Positions 38,900-47,986 of a stretch of 64,000 nt of DNA are shown piece after piece. The translations under genes were made by a program, and so were the position numbers. The DNA is taken from positions 1,665,843 through 1,729,842 of the forward strand of contig JAEMBT020000003.1 in NCBI GenBank assembly GCA_018873245.2, read 5' to 3'. The stretch is from Archegozetes longisetosus. Its lineage: Eukaryota; Arthropoda; Arachnida; Sarcoptiformes; Trhypochthoniidae. Each line of letters opens with the position of its first letter. Position 1 is the first letter of the stretch. The notes beneath the pieces are model-generated. The model was given only the letters and a program-made list of their open reading frames with translations, did not search any database and was not told the origin of the DNA.

Positions 38900-39136
38900 T
38901 TAGGGTCACTGGAGCGTAGTAGTCAGCGAGTCGGACCTTAGGGCGGAGTCCCAAGTTCGAACCTCGTTGTCGCTATATATCTTTGACAGTGACGTGCTAA
39001 CCCTATGTTCCCGGTTATAGCCGTCTTTGGCCCACTTTGCACAACCCGCCCGACAGCCTCCAAAGACTCACCCTGTAAATGGGGCGAGGATGAGTCTCTC
39101 GAAGGGGAAGAAAGCGCGCGAAAATGAATGAATTTA
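38900..39136 (+). mobile_element. tRNA-derived SINE
   Basis: The head shows RNA polymerase III signals: an A-box-like TAGTCAGCGAGTCGG at about 38919-38933 and a B box GTTCGAACC at about 38953-38961, with tRNA-like spacing. A GC-rich body of about 150 bases follows, containing CCTGTAAATGGGGCGAGGATG, and it ends in GAATGAATGAATT repeats. Far more GC-rich than flanking DNA. Not a functional tRNA, as no proper cloverleaf was found. A partial copy may exist at 13981-14130. Confidence 0.7.
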
Positions 39137-39250
39137 TTGCAGGTACAATTTGCACACCTACAATCGCAGATTCTGATATTAATTTCAAATAAAGAATCCT
39201 TAGATGGACACTACTGCCATCACTATCACCACCAATATCACCATTTTATC

Positions 39251-39455
39251 TGAAGATGCGGTTCCTAAAGCTTAATCGAATCATCCTGAAACGCTACAAC
39301 AATACAAGCAGAACCAATATAAGTATGATTTCATTATCGTCATCTTTAGTCATGGATCAGTTGATGATAAAGAAATCATATTTATATTGGTTTTGCTTGT
39401 ACTATTGCAGAGTTTAAGGATGATTCGATTAAGCTTTAAGTGCCGCTTCTTCAGT
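39251..39455. repeat. Foldback element with short loop
   Basis: Arms 39251-39344 and 39364-39455 are inverted copies (left CTTAATCGAATCATCCT, right AGGATGATTCGATTAAG), separated by about 20 bases. Loop sequence ATGGATCAGTTGATGA resembles a motif in the 27.3-27.5 kb foldback. Confidence 0.75.
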
Positions 39456-39728
39456 TAACGCTTCTACAAGCATTATATTTTCTAAGTACATATATCTTTA
39501 ATGTATAAATTACATCAGAGGTGATATGTAATTTAATTATTTAAATCAATTTAAATAGTTACTATCAATGAAAACACTTTAAAGTTTTATTGTAAATAAA
39601 GATTTGCGAAGATTGTTACGATGACACTCTGGGGATATAAAACCTGTTTTGGGGCTATTTCATTAAACAGAACATTTAATTCTCAGCAGCTTGCAGATCT
39701 AAAATGTGACCATTATTTTGAGACAGTC

Positions 39729-40202
39729 ATCACCAAGGATCGGAATTAAACAGATACCTGTGTCTTTTATCTGGAGTCTAATCTTCCGGAGATTAAAACT
39801 GGTGTTTAATAGTCACTCGTAGACTTATTTAAAATAGGTTTTATTTTGCATTTTTCCGTTTTAAAATCTTTCTACCTCAAATCTCCGGTTTTTCACACTG
39901 CTTGGTCCGTTTTTGACCGATTACTACTACTAATTTTTCACAAAAATAACTTGTTATATGGGAAAACGTACTCGCGCTGTCTCTTTGAACATGAGGGATA
40001 ATTATTTATCCACAACTTAAACTATTATTCACATCTTACAAGTAGACCTTTAACATGTACTATTGTAAGGATTGATTTGAGTGGTATATCATTTGAAAGG
40101 TTTTTCAAAATCATTTCCAAAAATATATGTCTCACGTGCCCATTTTAAGTTTTTTGGTGAAAAATGGGTAATTAAATAATATATGTCCCTATTAATAAAA
40201 AA
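39729..40202. other. Non-coding, between transposon remnants
   Basis: No recognisable feature; probably further decayed repeats. Confidence 0.4.
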
Positions 40203-40478
40203 CGGGGCGAATCCGGGCTAATGGATCTAGAGGGGTTCGCGATGCTCCATTTCCAAATGTGATACATCATTGGATTCAGTTCGTCCTGCTGAACATTTTG
40301 ATACGACACTTGACCATTTCTGACCCGAACCTGACCCCACGAAAATAGATGAACCTGGCTTTAACAAGTTGTAACCCAAACCAAACCTGATTTGAACTAA
40401 GGTATAATAGATTCGGTCTCGATGCGACCTAACCTAATCTCCTTAGTTTATATCAGGCTTGTTTGAGTTACGACTCTC
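40203..40478. repeat. Dispersed repeat, copy 1 (second copy at 46651)
   Basis: About 275 bases closely matching 46651-46950, for example ATTGGATTCAGTTCGTC, AACCTGGCTTTA and TTTATATCAGGCTTGTTTG. Internally the segment around GTAACCCAAACCAAACCTGA is inverted at TCAGGCTTGTTTGAGTTAC, so the element can fold back. No coding potential; an uncharacterised, probably mobile, repeat. Confidence 0.8.
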
Positions 40479-40848
40479 TAAATCCAGGCTTATCCATTAC
40501 GAGGCACTAAACCAAAAATGGATATCTCGAGAAATTTTATATTTAAATAGAATCGTTTTTAAAGTTAGTTCTATTTGAGCTTAGGCCATAGATTTACATA
40601 AGAAATTAGTTTTCACTCAAACCTTAAACTGATTACGTCAACGATGACGACACTAACAAAGTACAAAACACGCTAACTGTTATATACCCTAACCCTTAAG
40701 GTAACATACTTTTCCAAATGAATCGATGGGTCAAAAAGACCCTACTTTACTGAAATCGTTAATTAAAATAATTTTGCTGTTTAAGGGTTAAGTCATTGAT
40801 TTTGAGTCAATAGCAAGCCCTAATAGTTTATTTTTATAGTTTAGGAAA

Positions 40849-40900
40849 AGTTTACGGAGTGGTACAGAACTAAGTTCTGTACCATTGCGTGAAACTTTTC
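40849..40900. repeat. Short palindromic hairpin
   Basis: Perfect inverted arms TGGTACAGAAC / GTTCTGTACCA around TAA, extended imperfectly outwards by GAAAAGTTTACG / GTGAAACTTTTC. Arms total about 25 bases. Confidence 0.75.
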
Positions 40901-40931
40901 ATTACATATATCATATATATATTTGCTATCA

Positions 40932-41311
40932 GCATAACTTGACAAATAAAAGTCTCAAGCCACGTCCTCCTCCGACCACTTTTAAGCCACACCTACCAAC
41001 AAATCTTAAGCTACACCCTCCTAAATTTTCTTCTATACCTTTCAACTAAATGTAAATAGATTTTCGAAATTCCATCTGTGAGTGGAGTTGTAAAATTTCA
41101 AATTTCGATACAAATTATGTTCTTTTTCACGATTGGAATATCGAAATTTTGAAGACTCAGAACTTCGCTCAGAGAAAGAATTTCGAGAATTTGTTTGAAT
41201 ATTCTTGAACAGTATATTTAAGAGAAAATTTAAGAAAAGTTTGGTGGACGTGGCTTAGAAGTGGTCGAAGGTGGGCGCGGTTTAAGACTTGCTTGTCAAG
41301 TCATGCTGATA
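40932..41311. mobile_element. TIR element with long arms
   Basis: About 90-base inverted arms at 40932-41034 and 41222-41311 (left AAAGTCTCAAGCCACGTCC; right GGGCGCGGTTTAAGACTT). The about 190-base interior contains further inverted TTTCGAAAT/ATTTCG sequence. Non-coding MITE-like element abutting the MULE transposon. Confidence 0.7.
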
Positions 41312-41910
41312 ATAAATATACGGGTTTGGGTCGATTGCCCGACAGCCGATTGCTTGACACCTAATTGCCCGACACCCAATCGCAAAACCTTCAACCTCCA
41401 TAAGTTTTTGTTTTATAACTTTAAACCCCCCCAAACTCCTAACCCCCCTCTGACCCCCTCAATAAGTGTATGTCCTAATTGCAAAGCTTTATATTATGTT
41501 AATTACATTTAAGTTATAATAGTCGAGTAAGGATTAGTCGATTACTTTATTTACACTCAAGGATTAGTTTATTACTTTGTTTACGTTCAAGGATTAGTAC
41601 ATTGTTTATGTCCAGTTATTTTCCTAACACAGTTTTGTATACTCTTTTAACTCTAATAAAGTCAATCAGTTTTCTTCAAGACTTAATAGAATGAAGCGCT
41701 CTTTATTCCAACAATTTTGTTTCTGTGATTTTATTTCTGTGATTTTATTTTTGATTTCATCTATTGTGATATATTTTCATCCACTTTCGTCACTTTTAAG
41801 GGTAAGTAATTTTTATGATTTTTTAGGCATTATTTTAGTATCAGTACGCGCGCGACTTTATTAATACCAGGCCCCAACAAAATATTTTTTCGACTCCACT
41901 AGGTTATGTT

Positions 41911-41993
41911 GTTACGTTACGTTACGTTAGGTTAGGTTATGTGATACTATGTTAGGTTAGGTTATGTAATACTGTTAGGTTAGGTTAGGTTTC
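41911..41993. repeat. TTAGG-rich simple sequence
   Basis: Several GTTAGGTTAGGTT blocks separated by TATGTRATACT spacers, resembling degenerate telomere repeat. It lies inside the MULE element, so it is probably part of the transposon and not a chromosome-end relic. Confidence 0.6.
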
Positions 41994-42447
41994 GTTAGCT
42001 TTTGCTTGTAGGTTGTTTGGAGATGAACTTTTTTTAATTTCAGATAATATAATTATTTGGAATATTATGGCTGAAAGACAAAGGCGGTAGATGAAAAAAC
42101 ATGTAGCAATTTTAATTTTAATTTGCCCAGATATAAAGCATATAAAATGATATATAATTAAGCAAAAATTTTAAAAATCGGCGCATTATTTAAAAAGTTA
42201 TGGACAAATAAAATATTATGGAAATTCTTACAGTTTGACAATATATACATACTATAAGACATATATACAACAAAAGTATGAGTTTTAATCTATTGTTGGT
42301 AACATTGTAGAGATATCAGGGTAAATTGTAAGGTGCTCAACACGATTTTCAATGTGATCTTGGTCACGCTGGTCACTGTCAAGCTTTTCATTATCATGAT
42401 GGTCAATAATGATGGATACAAATTAGTTGTAATAGGTAGTGACACGT

Positions 42448-42711
42448 TCACATTTGAAGTATTATCACCTTTGAACTTTTAGCAAAGTTTCTACAATTTC
42501 CACAAATTAAATCACCTTTGTTAATCAGTGTTGAATCCATTGATTTTCTTTTATTTGTTAATATTATCGGCTTCACAGTATTTAATTTAGTCACTAAATC
42601 ATTTTCGTTGACGCGTCTTACATCACGTCTTATAATACTATCCAACCGGACAGTGCAACAAGCACAATATTTATATCTTAAACTAGGTAAATGTGACATT
42701 TGTTCGGACAT
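42448..42711 (-). CDS. Small Cys-rich frame inside the MULE element
   Basis: Minus-strand frame starting MSEQMSHLPSLRYKYCACC, with two CxxC pairs (YCACC and LICGNC) about 65 residues apart that could bind one zinc. A GTGATAATA donor-like sequence follows AAAG near its end, so this may be the first exon of a spliced gene whose remainder was not found. I do not recognise the family. It could be an accessory protein of the transposon or a captured host exon. Confidence 0.35.
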   Translation of the reverse strand: MSEQMSHLPSLRYKYCACCTVRLDSIIRRDVRRVNENDLVTKLNTVKPIILTNKRKSMDSTLINKGDLICGNCRNFAKSSKVIILQM

Positions 42712-43122
42712 TTCTATTTTTATAAGTTGTACTTGTTACCAAAAGAAACCCAAAGCAGACTCTTCAAAAATTAAAACTAGACTATTAGTGCTTTAATTTA
42801 ACACCAAGAAACGTTTGGGTTTTTATTGGTATCATATGACAATAGTCATTTGAAATTTACAAACACAATTTTCCGTTACTAAAAAAATTATTTATATAAA
42901 CATTTTAATGTGTTCTTAAAAGCTGTTAATTATAGTTATAATTTGGTGAAGATAGAATTAAAATATCTCATTTCGTTATCCTGTAATATTAGTTTGAAAT
43001 TTGACTCAAAAAATGATCTACCTCTAGTATCCTGTAATAGCTTATATTACAATATATACATATTTATGCATCAATAACATCCTGTATTAGTATGGGAATG
43101 TTTATAATTAAATTGTCTAACA

Positions 43123-44839
43123 TAATTTTCATATGCCGCCTTTGTCTTTGCGAAAAAGTTGCTTCAGAAAGAAATCATACAAAAATTAATGTTAGAGGCT
43201 ATCTTATGGTTAAAGACAAAAGTCGTGATGATATTTTTTGCTGGTGCTGTGAAAAAAGGAAAGCCAATTCCTGTAAAGGCAGGGCGAGTACTATCTTAGT
43301 AGGAAATGACCATTTTCTTCGAAAATTTGTTGAACACAATCATTCACCTGCTACTACTAGATTTGATGTAGAAATTGCAGCAGCCCAACTAAAACGTATG
43401 TTTTTCCTTGTATTTTTTTTGTTTCGATATCTATTTTGTTGCGTTAAATTTTAGAAACTGCTAAGAATACTGATAGTCGTCCTGCGCAAATCATTCAAAC
43501 TACAACAACTTCAATGCCTCAAAACAGTGTCCAATATATGCCATCGAAAAATGCGTTGAGGAAAAGAATTAAACGCGCGAGAACTGATGATGTTTTTACT
43601 GATCCTAATTCATTAGATGAATCAAATATACCGGAATTATTGCGAGTCACATTAGCTGGCGAACAGTTTTTAGTTCGAGAGTCTGATGTTGGTTAGTTTC
43701 TACCCGTTGAGTTTATCGCATCTCCCATCACTACCAATTCTGTTATTAGGTTCAGATAAAATATTACTATTTTGCTCAGCGGATAATCTAAATAAATTAC
43801 GTTCGGCTCAGTATAGGCTAATGGATGGCACTTTTAAAACTGTCCCAACAATATTCCACCAATTGTACACTATTCATGCCTCGTTTGGAAAAGAAAATTG
43901 CAGCCGGATTTTACCACTAGTTTATGCCCTAATGTCAAGTAAATCACTTGAATCCTACTCTCGCTTATTTGAAGTAAATAGCGCAATGTTTGTCTCGAAT
44001 TTATTGAAATTAAATTCATTATATTCAAGGACTTAGTCGACTTTGCTGATGAAAAGAATCTCACGCTCAATCCAACAATTATGATTACGGATTTTGAAAT
44101 GGCAGCAATAACCTCATCGAGTAACGAATTCCTTAATGCAGTTAAAAAAGTTTGCTTTTTCCATTTGGGTCAAAGTGTTTGGCGTAGAGTGTAAATTTCT
44201 GGCCTCGCTAAACGCTATGGTACTGATGTAGAATTCAGTCTTGCAATCAGACAAATTCTAGCCCTGGCCTTTTTACCTGCCTCTGAAATTCCTGCCGCCT
44301 TTGATATTTTAAAACTCAGGATGCCTGAAAAGCCAAAGTTGTCGTTCAGTGGTTTGAAGACAATTATGTTCATGGCCGTATCAAAAGAATTCTTAGAAAC
44401 GGAATTGTTAGTCGTTCGGCACCACTTTTTCCACCGGATTTGTGGTCTGTCTCAGATCGTGTTGGTAGGATTTCAAGTTTTTAAGGTTTAATGTTTTAAG
44501 TGATATTAAACTATTAAATTTAAAAAATTAGGTATTCCCAGGACACAAAATGCAGTTGAAGCCTGGCATCGTCGATGGGAGAATTTAGTTGGTCGACCTC
44601 ATGTTGGCGTTCATTCAATTATTAAGGAAATGCAAAAGGAACAGAGGCAAGTCGAGGATCAACTGGAAGCAATTTTACGCGGAGTTCCCAGGCCGAAACC
44701 GAAACAATCAGACTCAGATCGAGAACAACGAATAATAAATGTTTTCGAAGATAGAAATAGCTATAATAATGTCATCGACTTCTTAAGAGGAATAGCTTAT
44801 AGTATTTCTTTAAAACATTTTGTTAATTACTTCCTTTGA
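43123..44839 (+). pseudogene. MULE transposase relic (FLYWCH zinc finger plus DDE domain)
   Basis: Exons deduced as about 43123-43395, 43455-43691, 43750-43973, 44030 to about 44467 and 44532-44839. The first encodes a FLYWCH finger (RGYLMVKDKS, CWCCEKRKANSCKGRAST, FVEHNHSP). The third and fourth encode the MULE transposase core (RLMDGTFKTVPTIFHQLY with the first catalytic Asp, ITDFEMAAITS with the second, CFFHLGQSVWRRV). The last gives the terminal VEAWHRRWENLVG region typical of the family. Broken by a TAA at 44192-44194 and a frameshift near 44325 (MPEK then VVVQWFEDNYVHGR in another frame). Not active as it stands. Confidence 0.85.
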
Positions 44840-45084
44840 TTTATATTTATATTTCATTCATATATTGCATAATTCTTATTGAATAAAACGTTCAACTTGA
44901 CTACAAGGTTTTACATTACTCATTTGTAACTGATTTGGGCTTTGAGCAATTGGGTGTCGGGCAATCGGCTGTCGGGCAATTGGGATGTCGGGCAATTGGG
45001 TGTCGGGCAATTGTCCAGGACCCTAAATATACATATATGTAACTGTTTCCCCAGCTTCACACAAAAGTAAAAGCCAACCGTTTT

Positions 45085-45640
45085 TTGATACACATTCAAA
45101 TGGAATTGTATTCATTCACTTTAAAAGATGCGATAAATATATTGAATCGAGAATTAGATCAAAATGCGTCACAAATATTAACTTCTTTAGTTTATTATAT
45201 CTCTAGTGAATTATTTGTAGAACTATTGGAATGCGTCGATTTCTTACATAAACGAAGTCCTCCAATTATTCACAGACACCTGAAACCAACGGAAGCGACG
45301 GAAGATTTTCGTTTAGCAACTATTGATAGACTAGTTGGTCAATTGAATGTTGGAAGTGCGGACGCTCGTGATTATTCGGCGCCTGGAGTTTTGAAAAGTG
45401 ATGCAAAAGCAGACATTTGTAGCTTAGGAATGATTGCTCGACAATCATTCAATATCGATATGAGCAGGTATTTTAGATTGCACAAAACTTTATTTTATAT
45501 GCTTATAATTTCCTTACATTTGAAGCCTTTCTAGCATTAATTCAATACTGAACAAACAGTACTCGGAGATTAATAAGATAATCCACAAAGTGATATCCGA
45601 TAACAAATCTGAGACTAAACTGTGACGAAATATTGACGGA
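45085..45640 (+). pseudogene. PEK-like protein kinase fragment, copy 1
   Basis: Encodes the middle and C-lobe of a kinase resembling eIF2-alpha kinases: IHIQMELYSFTLKDAI, then LFVELLECVDFLHK, a catalytic loop changed to IIHRHLKP (HRD to HRH), then a PGVLKSDAKADICSLGMI helix-F-like stretch. The DFG region is missing. Stops follow after about 45534. No N-lobe. It begins right after the MULE right end, so the transposon or a later deletion removed the 5' part. Non-functional. Confidence 0.65.
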
Positions 45641-46650
45641 TAAAAAACCGTGGACTCTTGATTTGCAAATATTAGAAAGATTGGCGGAAGCTCAGTTGAA
45701 TGAACTCGAGCCTTCAGAAGAAAGTTTTTTCGAATTTTATTCAGGTCAAATTAAAAAATCATGTTTTCATCGAATCGAAAAACGATTTGATTCCAAATGG
45801 GAAGTATAACATTTTATTGAACTTTCTTCAATTGCAGAGGGAAGTTATGGACAAGTATTTAAGGTCAAACATGAGTCAACTCAAGAGATTTTTGCTATTA
45901 AGATTAGAGTAGCAGATGAAAATAAATCACTCAAACAATTAATGGCCTCGCTATATATTATTGAATCATATAGTCCTATGACTGCTAGATATTATGATGC
46001 CTGGTTTGAAAACGAATTCATTGCTGAAGATGTAGAGCAGCGAAAAACATTGAGTTCAATTATGACGGGAGCAAAATGTCAACTCCACGCGTAATTCTGA
46101 GTTCAACACTAACTGGTCATTGATTGAACTGTATCGTAATACAGTTTAATACATCTATAAAAGGGGGAGTCGACGAAATAAAGAGAGGAGAGACGTGACA
46201 AGCCTCGAGAGGAGATCATGTCGAAATTAATTGTCTTTTGTTGTTCTTTTATAGATATTTAGTTGTATTTAATTCTTACTTAACTTATTTAACATTAAAT
46301 TGTTTATTTTTATTTATTAAAGTTTTTGATTATTCATTAATTAACTCGAAGTGATATAATTGTATGTTAAGTGCTGGGTTAACTATCGTTTACTGGGTCG
46401 GGAAAGTGTATTGGCGGACCTGCTCAGCATAGCGTCCGCCAATTATTTACATTCAAATCGAATTATGTGAATATACTTTAGATAAAGTCATTTCTGATAT
46501 TCAAAATTACAAAGAACTCAAGTCAAACAATTTATTTTCTTTTCTGAGGTTCAATATTGGGAAATTTTTATCGAGTTATTGGAAGGGATTGCTTTCTTGC
46601 ATAAATAAATGATAATTCATAGAGATTTGAAACCAGTAAATATTCTCTTA
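45600..46650 (+). pseudogene. PEK-like protein kinase fragment, copy 2, split by an insertion
   Basis: Frame-shifted pieces: a hydrophilic head (EILTDKKPWTLDLQILERL), an N-lobe with glycine loop and lysine (IAEGSYGQVFKVKH, IFAIKI), and YYDAWFEN. After an insertion at about 46077-46452 it resumes as YIQIELCEYTLDKVISD, then in other frames FIELLEGIAFLHK and MIIHRDLKPVNILLT. It ends abruptly at 46650 where the dispersed repeat begins. The match order equals PEK/GCN2-type kinases. Multiple stops make it dead. Confidence 0.65.
46077..46452. mobile_element. LTR-like insertion inside the kinase relic
   Basis: An about 375-base block interrupts the kinase between the N-lobe and YIQIEL. It starts TGTCAACTCC and ends TTATTTACA. 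It has a TATA box (CTATAAAAGGG near 46157), a purine-rich GC-richer segment just after it, and AATTAAAG-like polyadenylation-type sequence. This is what a solo LTR looks like, but no clean target duplication was found and boundaries are approximate. Confidence 0.4.
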
Positions 46651-46950
46651 ACGGGTAAATCCGGGCTAATGGGTCTAAAGGGGTTTCTGACCCCAGCTCC
46701 AAGTGTAATACATTATTGGATTCAGTTCGTCGAGCTGAACACTTTGATACCATACTTGACTACTTCCAGTTTGAACTTGACCACTTCTGACCACCAAGAC
46801 CTAACCCCCCCCCCGAAAATGGGTAAACCTGGCTTTACCAAGTTGTAACCCAAGCCAAACCTGATTTAAACTAGGGTATGATAGGTTAGATCGCTTTGCG
46901 ACCTAACTTATTCTCCCTTAGTTTATATCAGGCTTGTTTGGGTTACGACT
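46651..46950. repeat. Dispersed repeat, copy 2
   Basis: Second copy of the 40203-40478 element, here inserted immediately after the kinase codons for VNILLT. It contains a run of nine C residues absent from copy 1. Confidence 0.8.
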
Positions 46951-46964
46951 CAAGAATCGAGGAG

Positions 46965-47220
46965 GCTATTCTCGAAGCGATCTTTAAGTTTAAGATCAAG
47001 TTTAGTACGATTTTAAGTAATGATCGATTCTCAAAGCGCTCGTTAATTGAAGATCGAGGCTTAATTTAAAGACTATAATGATCGATCTTATAATTAAGTA
47101 ACAATCGAGTTTAGGATTCGCACCAAAATCGCGCTACAGAGATCAAATTTAAAGATCGCTTTATGATTGATCGTTAAATGGCTTAAGGATTGATCCTCAA
47201 AATAAATCGTTAATTGATAC
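46965..47220. repeat. GATC-rich inverted repeat
   Basis: The AAGCGATCTTTAAGTT segment near 46978 recurs inverted as AAATTTAAAGATCGCTTT near 47145-47163, with many GATCG/CGATC words between them. Imperfect palindrome, likely a decayed MITE. Confidence 0.55.
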
Positions 47221-47317
47221 TTAAAAATGCACTTTAATACACTTTTAGTGCGAACTTTGAGACACATATTATATGAATAACAATAACATTTGTAAACAAT
47301 ATAAACATTAATTAAAA

Positions 47318-47410
47318 ATGTCTGCGAATAAAAAGAATCTCCGCGCTTTAGCGATGAACAGATTAATTTATTAGTCGATGAAGTAATATTCAAATATGCA
47401 ATAGTAAGGT
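47318..47410 (+). pseudogene. Possible Myb/SANT-like exon relic
   Basis: Beginning at an ATG (MSANKKN), then after a one-base shift the sequence reads RFSDEQINLLVDEVIFKYAIV, similar to the first helices of the Myb/SANT-like domains found in Harbinger-type transposon proteins. It is followed by a GT donor-like site. Very short; tentative. Confidence 0.35.
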
Positions 47411-47986
47411 ATGTTTTTTTATTAAATGATAATATTTTTTGTATAAAATTATAAAAATCTTCATTTGGTTAATATACACTTAAAGTTGGCTGTGATGCCT
47501 CAAAGCTTATAGGTTAAACAGGAACCATCAAACCTGCAGCCTTAACTTAGAATCTTATATGTAAATTAATGTTAAAAACAATATAAGTATTACAATTCAG
47601 AAGAAAATTTGTGGAAATATATTTTTGAACTTAATAGTGCTCCTCATTTTCTATATCATATTTTTTCAAAATAATTATCTTTAGCAAAAACTATTAAAAG
47701 ACACTATTAACTTAAGCGAACTAATAAGTTTTTTTATAAACATTAACATTTCAATTAAGTAGGATATAAATTATATAAATTATTTTAATCTATAAAACGT
47801 GGGTTTCAATAATAAAACGTCTTATTAATTAATTTAAGTAAATAAACTGCAAGTTAGGCACTCATTACAGATCATTTCCTTTTGTTTGTCGAGAACACTA
47901 TAAGAAATTTTAGAAAAACAAGAGAAAAACTATAAATTTGAAAGCAGTATCTTTAATTTAAATAGTTTTGAGAGTAAGTTAGAAAT
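47411..47986. other. Intergenic, upstream of the receptor gene
   Basis: AT-rich, no feature supported beyond being the 5' flank of the gustatory-receptor-like gene. Confidence 0.5.

Larger units (their letters stand above)
38782..39728. mobile_element. Non-autonomous TIR element with nested inserts
   Basis: Terminal inverted repeats: the left GGTCGCATTTTAGATCTGCA region (38811-38838) is matched in inverted orientation at 39682-39714, with further imperfect identity outwards to ACTGTCT at both ends. The 950-base interior holds a tRNA-derived SINE (38900-39136) and a foldback element (39251-39455). No coding capacity. Confidence 0.65.
41323..45031. mobile_element. Degraded MULE DNA transposon with FLYWCH-type transposase
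   Basis: Inverted ends share a repeated unit around ATTGCCCGACA: two to three units at 41333-41390, about four at 44946-45022 in inverted orientation (TGTCGGGCAATTGGG). The interior carries a spliced plus-strand transposase relic (43123-44839), a small minus-strand frame (42711-42448) and TTAGG-rich sequence near 41911. Structure matches animal Mutator-like elements. No confident target duplication identified. About 3.7 kb in total. Confidence 0.8.

Noticed and set aside
38900..38975. Functional tRNA gene
   Set aside because: A and B boxes present but no consistent cloverleaf; continuation into a long body with a simple-repeat tail fits a SINE.
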